This document shows positions 8,320 through 16,852 of a DNA stretch of 64,000 nucleotides, one piece after another. The translations under genes and the position numbers were made by a program. Positions within the stretch are counted from its first letter, which is position 1. Each line of letters begins with the position of its first letter. Under the pieces are notes generated by a model. That model made no database searches, was not told the origin of the DNA, and worked only from the letters and a program-made list of their open reading frames with translations. Source of the DNA: Streptomyces sp. AC558_RSS880 (lineage in GTDB: Bacteria; Actinomycetota; Actinomycetes; Streptomycetales; Streptomycetaceae); contig NZ_JAGMUJ010000159.1 of assembly GCF_019049255.1 (NCBI RefSeq), positions 83,308 to 147,307 on the forward strand, read 5' to 3'.

Positions 8320-10239
8320 GTGTCCGTGACTCTCGCTCCCGCGCCCCGGTCGTCCGTCGGCGCCCCGGCGCCGCGCCGCCGCACCCGTGTCCTCGCCCTC
8401 CCGGAAGCCCGGTGGGCGCTCGCCTCACTCGTCGCCTTCCTGGCCGGGCTCGCCGCCGATCTCGGCGGCGCGCCGGGCTGGGCCGGCGGGATCCTGTACG
8501 CCGTCGCCTATGCGTGCGGCGGCTGGGAACCGGCCCTCGAAGGGCTGCGCGCCCTGCGCGAGAAGACCCTCGACGTCGACCTGCTGATGATCGTCGCCGC
8601 GCTGGGCGCCGCCGCGATCGGACAGGTCCTCGACGGCGCCCTGCTCATCGTCATCTTCGCCACCTCCGGCGCCCTGGAGGCCCTGGCCACCGCCCGCACC
8701 GCCGACTCCGTGCGCGGCCTGCTCGACCTCGCGCCCACGACGGCGACCCGGGTGACCGGGAGCGGCGAGGAGACCGTGCCCACCGCCGAACTCGCCGTCG
8801 GCGACGTCCTGCTCATCCGCCCCGGGGAGCGCATCGGTGCCGACGGCACCGTCCTCGACGGCGTCAGCGAGGCCGATCAGGCCACCATCACCGGCGAGTC
8901 GCTGCCGGTCGTCAAGCGCCCCGGCGACGACGTCTTCGCCGGCACGCTCAACGGCACCGGCGCCCTGCGCGTCCGGGTCGGCCGCGACCCGAAGGACTCG
9001 GTGATCGCGCGCATCGTCGCCCTGGTCGAGGAGGCCTCCCGCACCAAGGCGCCGACCCAGCTCTTCATCGAGAAGATCGAGCAGCGGTACGCGGTCGGCG
9101 TGGTCGTCGCCACCCTCGCGGTGTTTGGCGTCCCGCTCGCCTTCGGCGAGAACCTCACCGACGCCCTGCTCCGGGCGATGACCTTCATGATCGTCGCCTC
9201 GCCGTGCGCGGTCGTCCTCGCCACCATGCCGCCCCTGCTCTCCGCCATCGCCAACGCCGGCCGCCACGGCGTCCTCGTCAAGTCGGCGGTCGCCATGGAA
9301 CGCCTCGGCGAGATCGACGCGTCCGCCCTCGACAAGACCGGCACCCTCACCGAGGGCACCCCCGAGGTCACCGCCGTACGTCCGCTGCCCGGCTCCGGCC
9401 TGGACGAGAACGCCCTCCTCACCCTGGCCGCCTCGGCCGAGCACCCCAGCGAGCACCCGCTGGCCCGCGCCGTGGTGACCGCCGCCCACGCCCGCGGCCT
9501 GCCCCTCGCCCCCGCCACGGACTTCACCGCCGCACCCGGCCACGGCATCACCGCCACGGTGAACGGGACCGTGGTGACCGTCGGACGCGCCGACCCGGCG
9601 GAGGCGGAGCACGGCGAGACCGTCGTCCGCGTCACCCGCGACGGCACCCCCGTCGGCACCCTCGCCCTCACCGACCGCCTCCGCCCCGACGCCCCGGCCG
9701 CCACCTCCGCCCTGACGGCCCTCACCGGCACCGCCCCCACCCTCCTGACCGGCGACAACCCCCACGCCGCCGCCCGCGTCGCCACCGCGACCGGCCTCAC
9801 GGACATCCGCGCCGGCCTCCTCCCCGAGGACAAGGTGAACGCCGTACGGGACCTCCAGGACGCCGGCCGCAAGGTGCTCTTCGTCGGCGACGGCGTCAAC
9901 GACGCGCCCGCCCTCGCCACCGCCCACGCCGGCATCGCCATGGGCCGCGCGGGCTCCGACCTGGCCCTGGAGACGGCGGACGCGGTCGTCGTACGCGACG
10001 AACTCGCGGCCGTCCCCGCGGTCGTGCGGCTCTCCCGCACCGCCCGCCGGCTCGTGGTGCAGAACCTCGTCATCGCGGGCACGGCCATCACCTGCCTCGT
10101 CCTGTGGGACCTCATCGGCCACCTGCCCCTGCCGCTCGGCGTCGCCGGCCACGAGGGCTCCACCGTGCTGGTCGGCCTGAACGGGCTGCGACTGCTCCGC
10201 GAGTCGGCCTGGCGATCCGGGCAACCGCAGGACATGTGA
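8320..10239 (+). CDS. P1B-4-type heavy-metal transporting ATPase
   Basis: The 639-residue pump starts at GTG 8320. A GTG at 8299 is in frame but lies inside the operator. Signature motifs are TITGES (actuator), SPCAVVLA in the sixth helix of this short topology, DKTGTLTEG (phosphorylated Asp), SEHPSEHPLA (HP loop) and VGDGVNDAPALA. There is no N-terminal HMA/CxxC domain. The SPC motif together with HEGST near the C-terminus (GHEGSTVLVG) is diagnostic of the P1B-4 subgroup (CtpD/CtpJ/CoaT), which exports Co(II), Ni(II), Fe(II) or Zn(II). The partner NmtR-like sensor points to cobalt or nickel. It is an inner-membrane protein with about six to eight helices and is probably transcribed alone. 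Confidence 0.93.
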   Translation: MSVTLAPAPRSSVGAPAPRRRTRVLALPEARWALASLVAFLAGLAADLGGAPGWAGGILYAVAYACGGWEPALEGLRALREKTLDVDLLMIVAALGAAAIGQVLDGALLIVIFATSGALEALATARTADSVRGLLDLAPTTATRVTGSGEETVPTAELAVGDVLLIRPGERIGADGTVLDGVSEADQATITGESLPVVKRPGDDVFAGTLNGTGALRVRVGRDPKDSVIARIVALVEEASRTKAPTQLFIEKIEQRYAVGVVVATLAVFGVPLAFGENLTDALLRAMTFMIVASPCAVVLATMPPLLSAIANAGRHGVLVKSAVAMERLGEIDASALDKTGTLTEGTPEVTAVRPLPGSGLDENALLTLAASAEHPSEHPLARAVVTAAHARGLPLAPATDFTAAPGHGITATVNGTVVTVGRADPAEAEHGETVVRVTRDGTPVGTLALTDRLRPDAPAATSALTALTGTAPTLLTGDNPHAAARVATATGLTDIRAGLLPEDKVNAVRDLQDAGRKVLFVGDGVNDAPALATAHAGIAMGRAGSDLALETADAVVVRDELAAVPAVVRLSRTARRLVVQNLVIAGTAITCLVLWDLIGHLPLPLGVAGHEGSTVLVGLNGLRLLRESAWRSGQPQDM

Positions 10240-10295
10240 CGTCGATGTCGGATTCCTGCCAGACCCGGATGCCGGCCGTGCCCGATCCTTGAGGC

Positions 10296-11777
10296 ATGCA
10301 GAAGGGGATGCACACCGACACCGAGCGCTGCGTGCGCGCCGTGCAGTCGAAGGACGCGCGGTTCGACGGCTGGTTCTTCACCGCCGTCCTGACCACCGGC
10401 ATCTACTGCCGGCCCAGCTGCCCGGTGGTCCCGCCCAAGGCCGAGAACATGGTCTTCCACCCGAGCGCGGCCGCCTGCCAGCAGGCGGGTTTCCGGGCCT
10501 GCAAACGCTGCCGGCCCGACACCAGCCCCGGCTCACCGGAGTGGAACCAGCGGGCCGACGCGGTGGCCCGCGCCATGCGGCTGATCGCCGACGGCGTCGT
10601 CGACCGCGAGGGCGTGCCCGGTCTCGCCGCCCGGCTCGGCTACAGCACCCGGCAGGTCGAACGCCAACTGCTCGCCGAGCTGGGCGCGGGCCCCCTCGCG
10701 CTCGCCCGCGCCCAGCGCGCCCAGACCGCGCGGCTGCTCATCGAGACCACGGACCTGCCGATGGCACAGATCGCCTTCGCGGCCGGCTTCTCCTCCGTCC
10801 GCACCTTCAACGACACCGTCCGCGAGGTCTACGCACTCGCCCCGGGCGAACTGCGCACCCGGGCACCGAAGAACGCCCCCCGCACCACCCCCGGAGTGCT
10901 CTCCCTCCGCCTGCCGTTCCGCGCCCCGCTCAACCCCGACAACCTCTTCGGCCACCTCGCCGCGACCGCCGTACCCGGCGTGGAGGAGTGGCGGGACGGC
11001 GCCTACCGGCGCACCCTGCGCCTGCCGTACGGCCACGGCGTCGTGGCGCTCACCCCGCACCCCGACCACATCGCCTGCCGCCTCACCCTCGGCGACCCCC
11101 GCGACCTCACCGTCGCCATCAGCCGCTGCCGCCGCCTGCTCGACCTGGACGCCGACCCGGTCGCCGTCGACGAGCAGCTGCGCGCGGACCCGGTCCTCGC
11201 CCCCCTCGTCGACAAGGCACCCGGCCGCCGCGTGCCGCGCACGGTCGACGCGGCCGAGTTCGCCGTCCGGGCCGTCCTCGGCCAGCAGGTCTCCACGGCC
11301 GCCGCCCGCACCCACGCGGCCCGCCTGGTCACCGCGCACGGCACACCCGTGGACGACCCCGAGGGCGGCCTCACCCACCTCTTCCCGTCCCCCGGGGCAC
11401 TGGCGGAGCTCGACCCCGAGACCCTCGCCATGCCCCGCACCCGCCGCACCACGTTCACCACCCTCGTACGCCGGCTCGCCGACGGCGACCTCCACCTGGG
11501 CGCCGACAGCGACTGGCCCGAGACCCGCGCCCTGCTCCTCGCCCTCCCCGGCTTCGGCCCCTGGACGGCCGACGTCATCGCCATGCGCGCCCTCGGCGAC
11601 CCCGACGCCTTCCTCCCCACCGACCTCGGCATCCGCCGCGCCGCCCGCGAACTGGGCCTGCCCTCCACCCCGGCCGCCCTCACCGCACGCGCGGCGGCCT
11701 GGCGGCCCTGGCGGGCGTACGCGGTCCAGTACCTGTGGGCGACGGACAGCCACCCCATCAACTTCCTGCCGGTGTAG
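10296..11777 (+). CDS. AdaA-AlkA fusion: methyl-phosphotriester sensor/activator and 3-methyladenine DNA glycosylase
   Basis: The 493-residue fusion begins with an Ada zinc domain, where GIYCRPSCP and FRACKRC give the four Cys and the first is the methyl acceptor. An AraC-type helix-turn-helix pair follows (about 85-180; GLAARLGYSTRQVERQL, IAFAAGFSSVRTFN). After it come an AlkA N-terminal domain (about 190-270) and an HhH-GPD glycosylase core with VLGQQVSTAAA and LPGFGPWTADVIAMRALGDPD, the last Asp of the motif being catalytic. It repairs methylated phosphates, activates the alkylation response and excises alkylated bases. The O6-methylguanine acceptor function is a separate gene 22 bases downstream (ogt). 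The start at 10296 lacks a good ribosome site, and 10308 is an alternative. Confidence 0.93.
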   Translation: MQKGMHTDTERCVRAVQSKDARFDGWFFTAVLTTGIYCRPSCPVVPPKAENMVFHPSAAACQQAGFRACKRCRPDTSPGSPEWNQRADAVARAMRLIADGVVDREGVPGLAARLGYSTRQVERQLLAELGAGPLALARAQRAQTARLLIETTDLPMAQIAFAAGFSSVRTFNDTVREVYALAPGELRTRAPKNAPRTTPGVLSLRLPFRAPLNPDNLFGHLAATAVPGVEEWRDGAYRRTLRLPYGHGVVALTPHPDHIACRLTLGDPRDLTVAISRCRRLLDLDADPVAVDEQLRADPVLAPLVDKAPGRRVPRTVDAAEFAVRAVLGQQVSTAAARTHAARLVTAHGTPVDDPEGGLTHLFPSPGALAELDPETLAMPRTRRTTFTTLVRRLADGDLHLGADSDWPETRALLLALPGFGPWTADVIAMRALGDPDAFLPTDLGIRRAARELGLPSTPAALTARAAAWRPWRAYAVQYLWATDSHPINFLPV

Positions 11778-11799
11778 AGAGACCAGGGACTTCCAGCCG

Positions 11800-12282
11800 A
11801 TGAAGCAGCACACCGTGACCGACAGCCCCTACGGCCCGCTGACGCTCGTCGCCGACGACGGCGTCCTGTGCGGCCTCTACATGACCGACCAGCGCCACCG
11901 CCCACCGGAGGACACCTTCGGAGCCCCCGACGACACCCCCTTCGCCGAGACGGAGGAACAACTGGCGGCGTACTTCGCGGGCGAGTTGAAGGAGTTCACC
12001 CTCGAACTCCGCCTGCACGGCACCCCGTTCCAACACCGGGTCTGGGAGCAGCTGGCGCGCATCCCCTACGGCGAGACCCGCACCTACGGCCAACTCGCGG
12101 ACGCCCTCGGCAACCCCAAGGCCTCCCGCGCGGTCGGCCTCGCCAACGGCCGCAACCCGATCGGCATCATCGTCCCCTGCCACCGCGTCGTCGGCGCGAG
12201 CGGCGGCCTCACCGGCTACGGCGGCGGCCTGGAGCGCAAACAGCGCCTGCTGGACCTCGAACGCGGAACCGCCTTGTTCTAG
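11800..12282 (+). CDS. ogt: Methylated-DNA-protein-cysteine methyltransferase
   Basis: The 160-residue suicide repair protein carries the acceptor motif IIVPCHRVVG with the reactive Cys, preceded by the helix-turn-helix RTYGQLADALGNPKASRAVG that inserts into the DNA groove. It directly removes methyl groups from O6-methylguanine. It lies 22 bases after the AdaA-AlkA gene and is probably co-transcribed as an adaptive-response operon. Its TAG stop shares CTAG with the stop of the convergent sirtuin gene, leaving no room for a terminator between them. Confidence 0.95.
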   Translation: MKQHTVTDSPYGPLTLVADDGVLCGLYMTDQRHRPPEDTFGAPDDTPFAETEEQLAAYFAGELKEFTLELRLHGTPFQHRVWEQLARIPYGETRTYGQLADALGNPKASRAVGLANGRNPIGIIVPCHRVVGASGGLTGYGGGLERKQRLLDLERGTALF

Positions 12283-13004
12283 GCGGCGATCCGGCGCAGC
12301 AGCCCGGGCAGCGAGGTGCCGATCGGCTCGCGGATCACCTCGTCGGCGAGGTCGTCGTACGGAGTCGGCTCCGCGTTGACGACGACCAGCCGGGCGCCGT
12401 GGCCGGCGGCCACCTCCGCGAGTCCGGCGGCGGGGTGGACCTGGAGGCTGGTGCCCGCGGCGATGAACACGGTGCACGCCTTGCTGATCGCCGCCGCCTC
12501 GCCCAGCACCACGGGATCGAGGTGCTCGCCGAACATCACCGTCGCCGGCTTGAGGACGCCGCCGCACTCCAGACACGGCGGATCGTCCTCACCGGCCTCG
12601 ACCCGGGCGAGGGCGTCCTCCATCGGGCCGCGCGCCCGGCACTCGGTGCACACCACGCTCCGTACCGTGCCGTGGAGTTCGAGCACCTTGCGGTCCGGCA
12701 TCCCGGCGCGCTGGTGCAGCCCGTCGACGTTCTGCGTGAGCACCCGCACCGGCACGCCCGAGCGCTCCAGTTCGGCCACGGCGCGGTGCGCGGCGTTCGG
12801 CTCGACGGCGAGCGTGAAGTTCTCGCGCCGCATCCGCCAGGAACGGCGGCGGATCTCCGGATCGCCCATGTAGTACGCGTACGTCACGAGCTTCTCGGCC
12901 TCGGGATCGCGGCGCCACAGTCCGCCCGGACCGCGGTAGTCCGGGATGCCGGAGTCCGTGCTGACACCGGCACCGGTGAGGAGGGCGACGAGGGGCTTGC
13001 TCAT
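12279..13004 (-). CDS. Sir2-family NAD-dependent protein deacylase
   Basis: The open frame runs far upstream, but homology starts at MSKPLVALLTGAGVSTDSGIPDYRG, so the start is placed at 13004 (241 residues). Visible are the NAD loop GAGVSTDSGIPDYRGPGG, TQNVDGLHQRAG with the catalytic region ELHGT, a zinc ribbon of two Cys-x2-Cys pairs (CTEC and CLEC) and the GTSLQVHP and VVVNAE nucleotide motifs. It removes acyl groups from lysine, yielding O-acyl-ADP-ribose and nicotinamide. It is the last of three same-strand genes (glycohydrolase, Nudix, sirtuin) that all handle NAD or ADP-ribose. No targets can be inferred. Confidence 0.93.
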   Translation of the reverse strand: MSKPLVALLTGAGVSTDSGIPDYRGPGGLWRRDPEAEKLVTYAYYMGDPEIRRRSWRMRRENFTLAVEPNAAHRAVAELERSGVPVRVLTQNVDGLHQRAGMPDRKVLELHGTVRSVVCTECRARGPMEDALARVEAGEDDPPCLECGGVLKPATVMFGEHLDPVVLGEAAAISKACTVFIAAGTSLQVHPAAGLAEVAAGHGARLVVVNAEPTPYDDLADEVIREPIGTSLPGLLRRIAA

Positions 13005-13063
13005 GCGGCCGAGGGTAGGCCGCGGGCCGCCGGTCCGGCGAGCGGATATCGCCCCGCCCCGGC

Positions 13064-13567
13064 TCAGCGCACCCGGTGCCCGTCCTCCAGCTCCGCGGTG
13101 CCCGAACCGTCGGCGAGGACGTCCAGCGCGGCCAGCACCCGGCGCCCCAGGGAGCCGTGGAGGTACTCGGTCAGTTCCTCGCGCGGCACCAGCCGCCAGG
13201 ACAGCAGCTCCGACTCCTGCAACCGGATCGCCGCGAAGTCGTCCGCGCCGAGCACGCCGCCGTCGTACAGGTACGCCACCAGCGGCGGGCGCCCCGGTCC
13301 GCGCACCCAGTCCACCGCCAGCAGCCGGCCCGGCTCCCGGTCCAGCCCGATCTCCTCGGCCGTCTCCCGGCGTGCCCCCTCGCGCGGGCTCTCCCCGTCG
13401 TCCGACTCGACCGTCCCGCCGGGCAGCGCCCACCCCTCCCGGTAGTTCGGCTCGACGAGCAGCACCCGCCCCTCCTCGTCCCGGAAGAGAGCGGCGGCGC
13501 CGGCGAGGACACGGGGGAGGGAGGCGACGTAGGCGGCGAAGTCCTGGACGGGCTGAGTGGTGGTCAT
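13064..13567 (-). CDS. Nudix hydrolase
   Basis: The 167-residue protein starts at MTTTQPVQD (13567). The open frame before it is Arg-rich without homology. The Nudix box runs from WALPGGTVE to REGARRETAEEIGL and contains the REx2EExG core. The spacing from the glycine to the first Glu is about two residues longer than canonical. The N-terminal strand AGAAALFRDEEGRVLLVEPNYR is typical. The substrate is not certain. Placement between a sirtuin and an ADP-ribosylglycohydrolase makes ADP-ribose, O-acyl-ADP-ribose or NADH a reasonable guess, though many Streptomyces Nudix enzymes are generic housecleaners. No clear Shine-Dalgarno is seen. Confidence 0.88.
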   Translation of the reverse strand: MTTTQPVQDFAAYVASLPRVLAGAAALFRDEEGRVLLVEPNYREGWALPGGTVESDDGESPREGARRETAEEIGLDREPGRLLAVDWVRGPGRPPLVAYLYDGGVLGADDFAAIRLQESELLSWRLVPREELTEYLHGSLGRRVLAALDVLADGSGTAELEDGHRVR

Positions 13568-13693
13568 GGAGGGAAGGGTACGGCGGCGCAGGGCCCGCGT
13601 CCGGCGCCGGCGGGCGGCCCGGGCGGGCGCACGGCGGCACACGCCGTCCCGTGCCCCGGCACGGAACGGCGCGCGCCCCGGGGCACGGGCGGG

Positions 13694-14776
13694 TCAGGTC
13701 CCGGCCCGCGCCAGCCGCAGCGTCCGCTCCGCCAGCTCGCTGATCCGTACGCCGTCGAAGCCGAAGACGGCGCTGCGCACCGTGTCCTGGAGCGGGTCCT
13801 TCCACTGGGCCGGGATGGCGGTCGCGCCGCGCAGGACGCCCGCCACCGAGCCCGCCGTCGCACCGTTGGAGTCGGTGTCCAGGCCCCCGCGCACGGTCAG
13901 GGCGATGGTCCGGGTGAAGTCGCCGTCGCCGTACAGCAGACCGGCGGTGAGGACGGCCGCGTTCGGAATCGTGTGGATCCAGCCGAGGCCCGCCGTCTCC
14001 TCCGTGAGCGTGGTGAGCGTGTCCTCCCAGGCCAGCCCGGCCTCGTGCAGGGACGCCACCCGGCGCACGGTGCGGGCGAGGCGGCTGCTCGCCGGAATCA
14101 CCGTCAGCGCCTCGTCCACGGCGTGCCGCACGGTGGGGGCCGTGAACGCCGCCGAGACGAGTGCCGCCGCCCACATCGCGCCGTACACACCGTTGCCGGT
14201 GTGGGACAGCACCGCGTCCCTGCGGGCCAGCGAGGCGGCGCGGCGCGGGGCGCCCGGGGAGGTCCAGCCGTGGACGTCCGCGCGGATGAGGGCGCCGATC
14301 CACTCCTGGTAGGGGTTGTCGTAGGTGGCCGTGAGCGGAGGTCTGAGGCCGTTCGCGAGGTTGCGGTAGGCCGCCCGCTCCGCCGTGAAGGTCTGCAGGT
14401 ACGGCAGCCGCAGCAGCCACAGGTCGCCGACCTGCTCGGTGCTGAAGGCGAAGCCGTGGGTCTCCAGCAGGTCGAGGCCGAGGATCGCGTAGTCGACGTC
14501 GTCGTCCCGGCAGCTGCCGTGGATGCGGCCGCGGACACAGGACCGCCACTCGGGGCGCAGGTCGAGGCCCTCGCTCTCGCTCAGCGGCTCGGGAAGGTAG
14601 TCGGTGAGGGGGAGGGCGTCCGCCCGCCGCAGGTAGTGGTCGATGCGCTCGCGCGTCCACACCTCGCCCTGCTCCACCGGTTTGCCGAGCATGTTGCCCG
14701 CGATCCGGCCCAGCCAGCCTCCGAGGATGCGGTCGGCGAGTCCCGGCTCCGTGTCCACAGCGCTCATGGCGGTCAT
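13694..14776 (-). CDS. ADP-ribosylglycohydrolase (DraG-like) family protein
   Basis: The 360-residue all-alpha protein has the family opening ILGGWLGRIAGNMLGKPVE. The acidic cluster DDDVDYAILGLDLLE follows, and near the C-terminus GGLDTDSNGATAGSVAG supplies the Asp-x-Asp metal ligands seen in DraG and ARH3. This family hydrolyses ADP-ribose from arginine, serine or dinitrogenase reductase, and some members act on other ADP-ribosyl compounds. A second in-frame ATG at 14767 is possible. The gene is the first of three same-direction genes leading to the Nudix (126-base gap) and sirtuin. No ADP-ribosyltransferase is visible in the window. Confidence 0.88.
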   Translation of the reverse strand: MTAMSAVDTEPGLADRILGGWLGRIAGNMLGKPVEQGEVWTRERIDHYLRRADALPLTDYLPEPLSESEGLDLRPEWRSCVRGRIHGSCRDDDVDYAILGLDLLETHGFAFSTEQVGDLWLLRLPYLQTFTAERAAYRNLANGLRPPLTATYDNPYQEWIGALIRADVHGWTSPGAPRRAASLARRDAVLSHTGNGVYGAMWAAALVSAAFTAPTVRHAVDEALTVIPASSRLARTVRRVASLHEAGLAWEDTLTTLTEETAGLGWIHTIPNAAVLTAGLLYGDGDFTRTIALTVRGGLDTDSNGATAGSVAGVLRGATAIPAQWKDPLQDTVRSAVFGFDGVRISELAERTLRLARAGT

Positions 14777-14910
14777 GGCACCGGTCTACCCGATTCCGGG
14801 GCGTTTCACGGGCTGGGCAGGGCATGGCGGCCACCGTGTCCGCCGGTTATGGTCACAGCGGCGCGACTGGCCTTGACATGCGCGAGGCCCGGAGAACGAG
14901 GGGAATGCAA

Positions 14911-16080
14911 GTGGCGGACGCTGCAGGGAGCGGCACTCGTACGACGCGGTCGGCACGGCGGGTGCTCGTCGCCGCGGACAAGTTCAAGGGGTCGCTGACG
15001 GCCGTCGAGGTCGCCGAGCGGGTGACCGCCGGGCTGCGCCGGGTCGTACCGGACCTGGAGGCCGAGGCGCTGCCGGTGGCCGACGGCGGCGACGGCACCG
15101 TGGCCGCGGCGGTCGCGGCCGGGTTCGAGCGCCGGGAGGTACGGGTCGCCGGTCCCCTCGGGGACGAGGTGACCGCCGCGTACGCGTTGCGCGGTGACAC
15201 GGCCGTCGTGGAGATGGCGGAGGCGAGCGGGCTGCAGCGGCTGCCGGCCGGGGTGTTCGCGCCGCTCACGGCGTCGACGTACGGCTCCGGGGAGCTGCTG
15301 CGGGCCGCGCTGGACGCGGGGGCGCGCACGATCGTGTTCGGGGTGGGCGGCAGCGCCACCACCGACGGCGGCGCGGGCATGCTGTCGGCGCTGGGCGCGC
15401 GGTTCGTGACGGCGGACGGTGAGCCGGTGGCGCCGGGGGGCGGAGGGCTGGCCGAGCTGGCGTCGGCGGACCTGTCGGGGCTGGATCCTCGCCTCGGCGA
15501 GGTCGAGCTGGTACTCGCGAGCGATGTCGACAACCCGCTGACCGGGCCGAAGGGCGCCCCGGCGGTCTACGGCCCGCAGAAGGGCGCCTCGCCGGAGGAC
15601 GTGGAGGCTCTGGACGCGGCCCTGGAGCACTTCGCGAAGGTGCTGGAGGAGACCGTGGGCGCGCGGGCCGCCGAGTACGCGGTCTCGCCGGGTGCGGGCG
15701 CCGCGGGCGGCATCGGGTACGGGGCGCTGCTGCTCGGAGCCGGTTTCCGTCCCGGGATCGAGGTCATGCTGGAGGTGCTCGGCTTCGCGCCGGCGCTGGA
15801 GCGGGCGGATCTGGTGATCACCGGCGAGGGATCGCTCGACCGGCAGACCCTGCACGGCAAGGCCCCGGCGGGTGTCGCCGCGGCCGCGCGGGCCGCCGGC
15901 AAGGAGGTCGTCGCGGTGTGCGGACGGCTCGCGCTGCCGCCGGAGGTGCTGGGGCGGGCGGGGATCCGGCGGGCGTACGCGCTGACCGACCTCGAGCCGG
16001 ACGTGGCGAAGTGCGTCGCGGATGCCGGGCCGCTCCTGGAGCGTACGGCGGAGCGGATCGCGCGGGACTTCCTGAGCTGA
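14911..16080 (+). CDS. Glycerate kinase
   Basis: About 389 residues. The GTG at 14911 has GAGGGG at ideal spacing, and ATG 14905 is the alternative. The opening VLVAADKFKGSLTAVEVAE, the block PVADGGDGT, GVGGSATTDGGAGMLSALG and the C-terminal GEGSLDRQTLHGKAP are hallmarks of type I glycerate kinase (GlxK/GarK). It phosphorylates D-glycerate with ATP, returning glyoxylate- or glucarate-derived carbon to glycolysis. The ethylmalonyl-CoA operon nearby generates glyoxylate, but no glyoxylate carboligase or tartronate reductase is in the window, so a direct link is only a guess. It is divergent from the glycohydrolase gene. Confidence 0.93.
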   Translation: MADAAGSGTRTTRSARRVLVAADKFKGSLTAVEVAERVTAGLRRVVPDLEAEALPVADGGDGTVAAAVAAGFERREVRVAGPLGDEVTAAYALRGDTAVVEMAEASGLQRLPAGVFAPLTASTYGSGELLRAALDAGARTIVFGVGGSATTDGGAGMLSALGARFVTADGEPVAPGGGGLAELASADLSGLDPRLGEVELVLASDVDNPLTGPKGAPAVYGPQKGASPEDVEALDAALEHFAKVLEETVGARAAEYAVSPGAGAAGGIGYGALLLGAGFRPGIEVMLEVLGFAPALERADLVITGEGSLDRQTLHGKAPAGVAAAARAAGKEVVAVCGRLALPPEVLGRAGIRRAYALTDLEPDVAKCVADAGPLLERTAERIARDFLS

Positions 16081-16372
16081 GGGGCAGTGCGGCGGGTTCC
16101 TTCTCCGCCGCACTCTTCGCCGCCGCGCTCTCCGGCGACGTCCGCGACGGCGGCGGTTTCCGCGCCGTGCGACCGTGTCACGGCCGGCGTGTCACGGCCG
16201 GCCCGCCGCCGTGCCGTCGGCCGGGCCTCCGCGGGTGCGGTGTGCCGGGCCCCGCGGCGCTCCTGCTGTTCACCCCCGGTATGCCGGATCGTCGCCCCGG
16301 GCTCCTACCGTCGGCGCCGACCGGTCATCGTGCGTTGCGTTCGAGAGCGGCACCCAGGGACGGGGGAGACCT
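16081..16372. other. Intergenic region, no gene seen
   Basis: This 292-base stretch after glycerate kinase holds a repeated CGGCGTGTCACGGCCGG-like segment near 16182-16202 and no recognisable gene. It leads into a frameshifted remnant. Confidence 0.4.
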
Positions 16373-16784
16373 GTGTTGCACACGGTGTTCGACGGGGAAC
16401 GGGTCGCGGCCGACGAGCGTTTCGACGCCTGGCAGGACTTGTGCGACCGGACGCTCGTGCCCACGGTGCTGGCCGGGTCGGGTGCGTGACACGGCCGGAG
16501 AGCTTCCGGGCGGAGCTGCGGGCCGCCGACCTGGGCCCGGTGCAGCTCGCCGATCTGACCTACGGTTCCCTGCGGGCACGCCGTACCCCGCGGCTCATCC
16601 GCGCCGCCGACCCCGAGCGCTACCAGTTCGCCCTCATCCGGGGCGGTGAACAGAGGTACGCCGACGACATGCGCGACGTGTGCCTGGGGCCGGGGACCTG
16701 CTCCTGTACGACTCCTCGCGCCCCTTCACCGCGCACGTGCCCGACGCCGGCCGCTACCGCGCACTCGTCATCCCTGTCCGGTGA
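16373..16784 (+). pseudogene. Frameshifted N-terminal domain of an AraC-like transcriptional regulator
   Basis: From GTG 16373, with GGGGGAG upstream, the frame reads VFDGERVAADERFDAWQDLC and then stops at 16487-16489. The continuing homology (ELRAADLGPVQLADLTYGS to RYQFALIRGGEQ) is in another frame. A second shift near 16694 brings in DLLLYDSSRPFTAH up to a TGA at 16782. This is the AraC-type ligand-binding N-terminal domain. The DNA-binding helix-turn-helix that should follow is missing, and a terminator comes directly after. Two frameshifts plus truncation make it a pseudogene unless the shifts are sequencing errors. Confidence 0.7.
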
Positions 16785-16802
16785 CAGGCGGCGGAGACAC
16801 GC

Positions 16803-16835
16803 GGAGGGCCCGGACCGAGTCGGTCCGGGCCCTCC
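16803..16835. terminator. Bidirectional hairpin terminator
   Basis: Perfect 14-base arms GGAGGGCCCGGACC (16803-16816) and its complement (16822-16835) surround the loop GAGTC. It lies between the convergent regulator remnant and the pssA gene. Confidence 0.85.
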
Positions 16836-16852
16836 GGGGTGTTCGCCTTCGG

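Noticed and set aside
7926..10292. A 788-codon plus-strand frame overlapping the ATPase gene
   Set aside because: Arg/Pro/His-rich shadow of the P1B ATPase. The ATPase frame has all catalytic motifs.
10240..10295. Possible Ada box upstream of the AdaA-AlkA gene
   Set aside because: I could not find a convincing dyad or A/B box in the 56-base gap.
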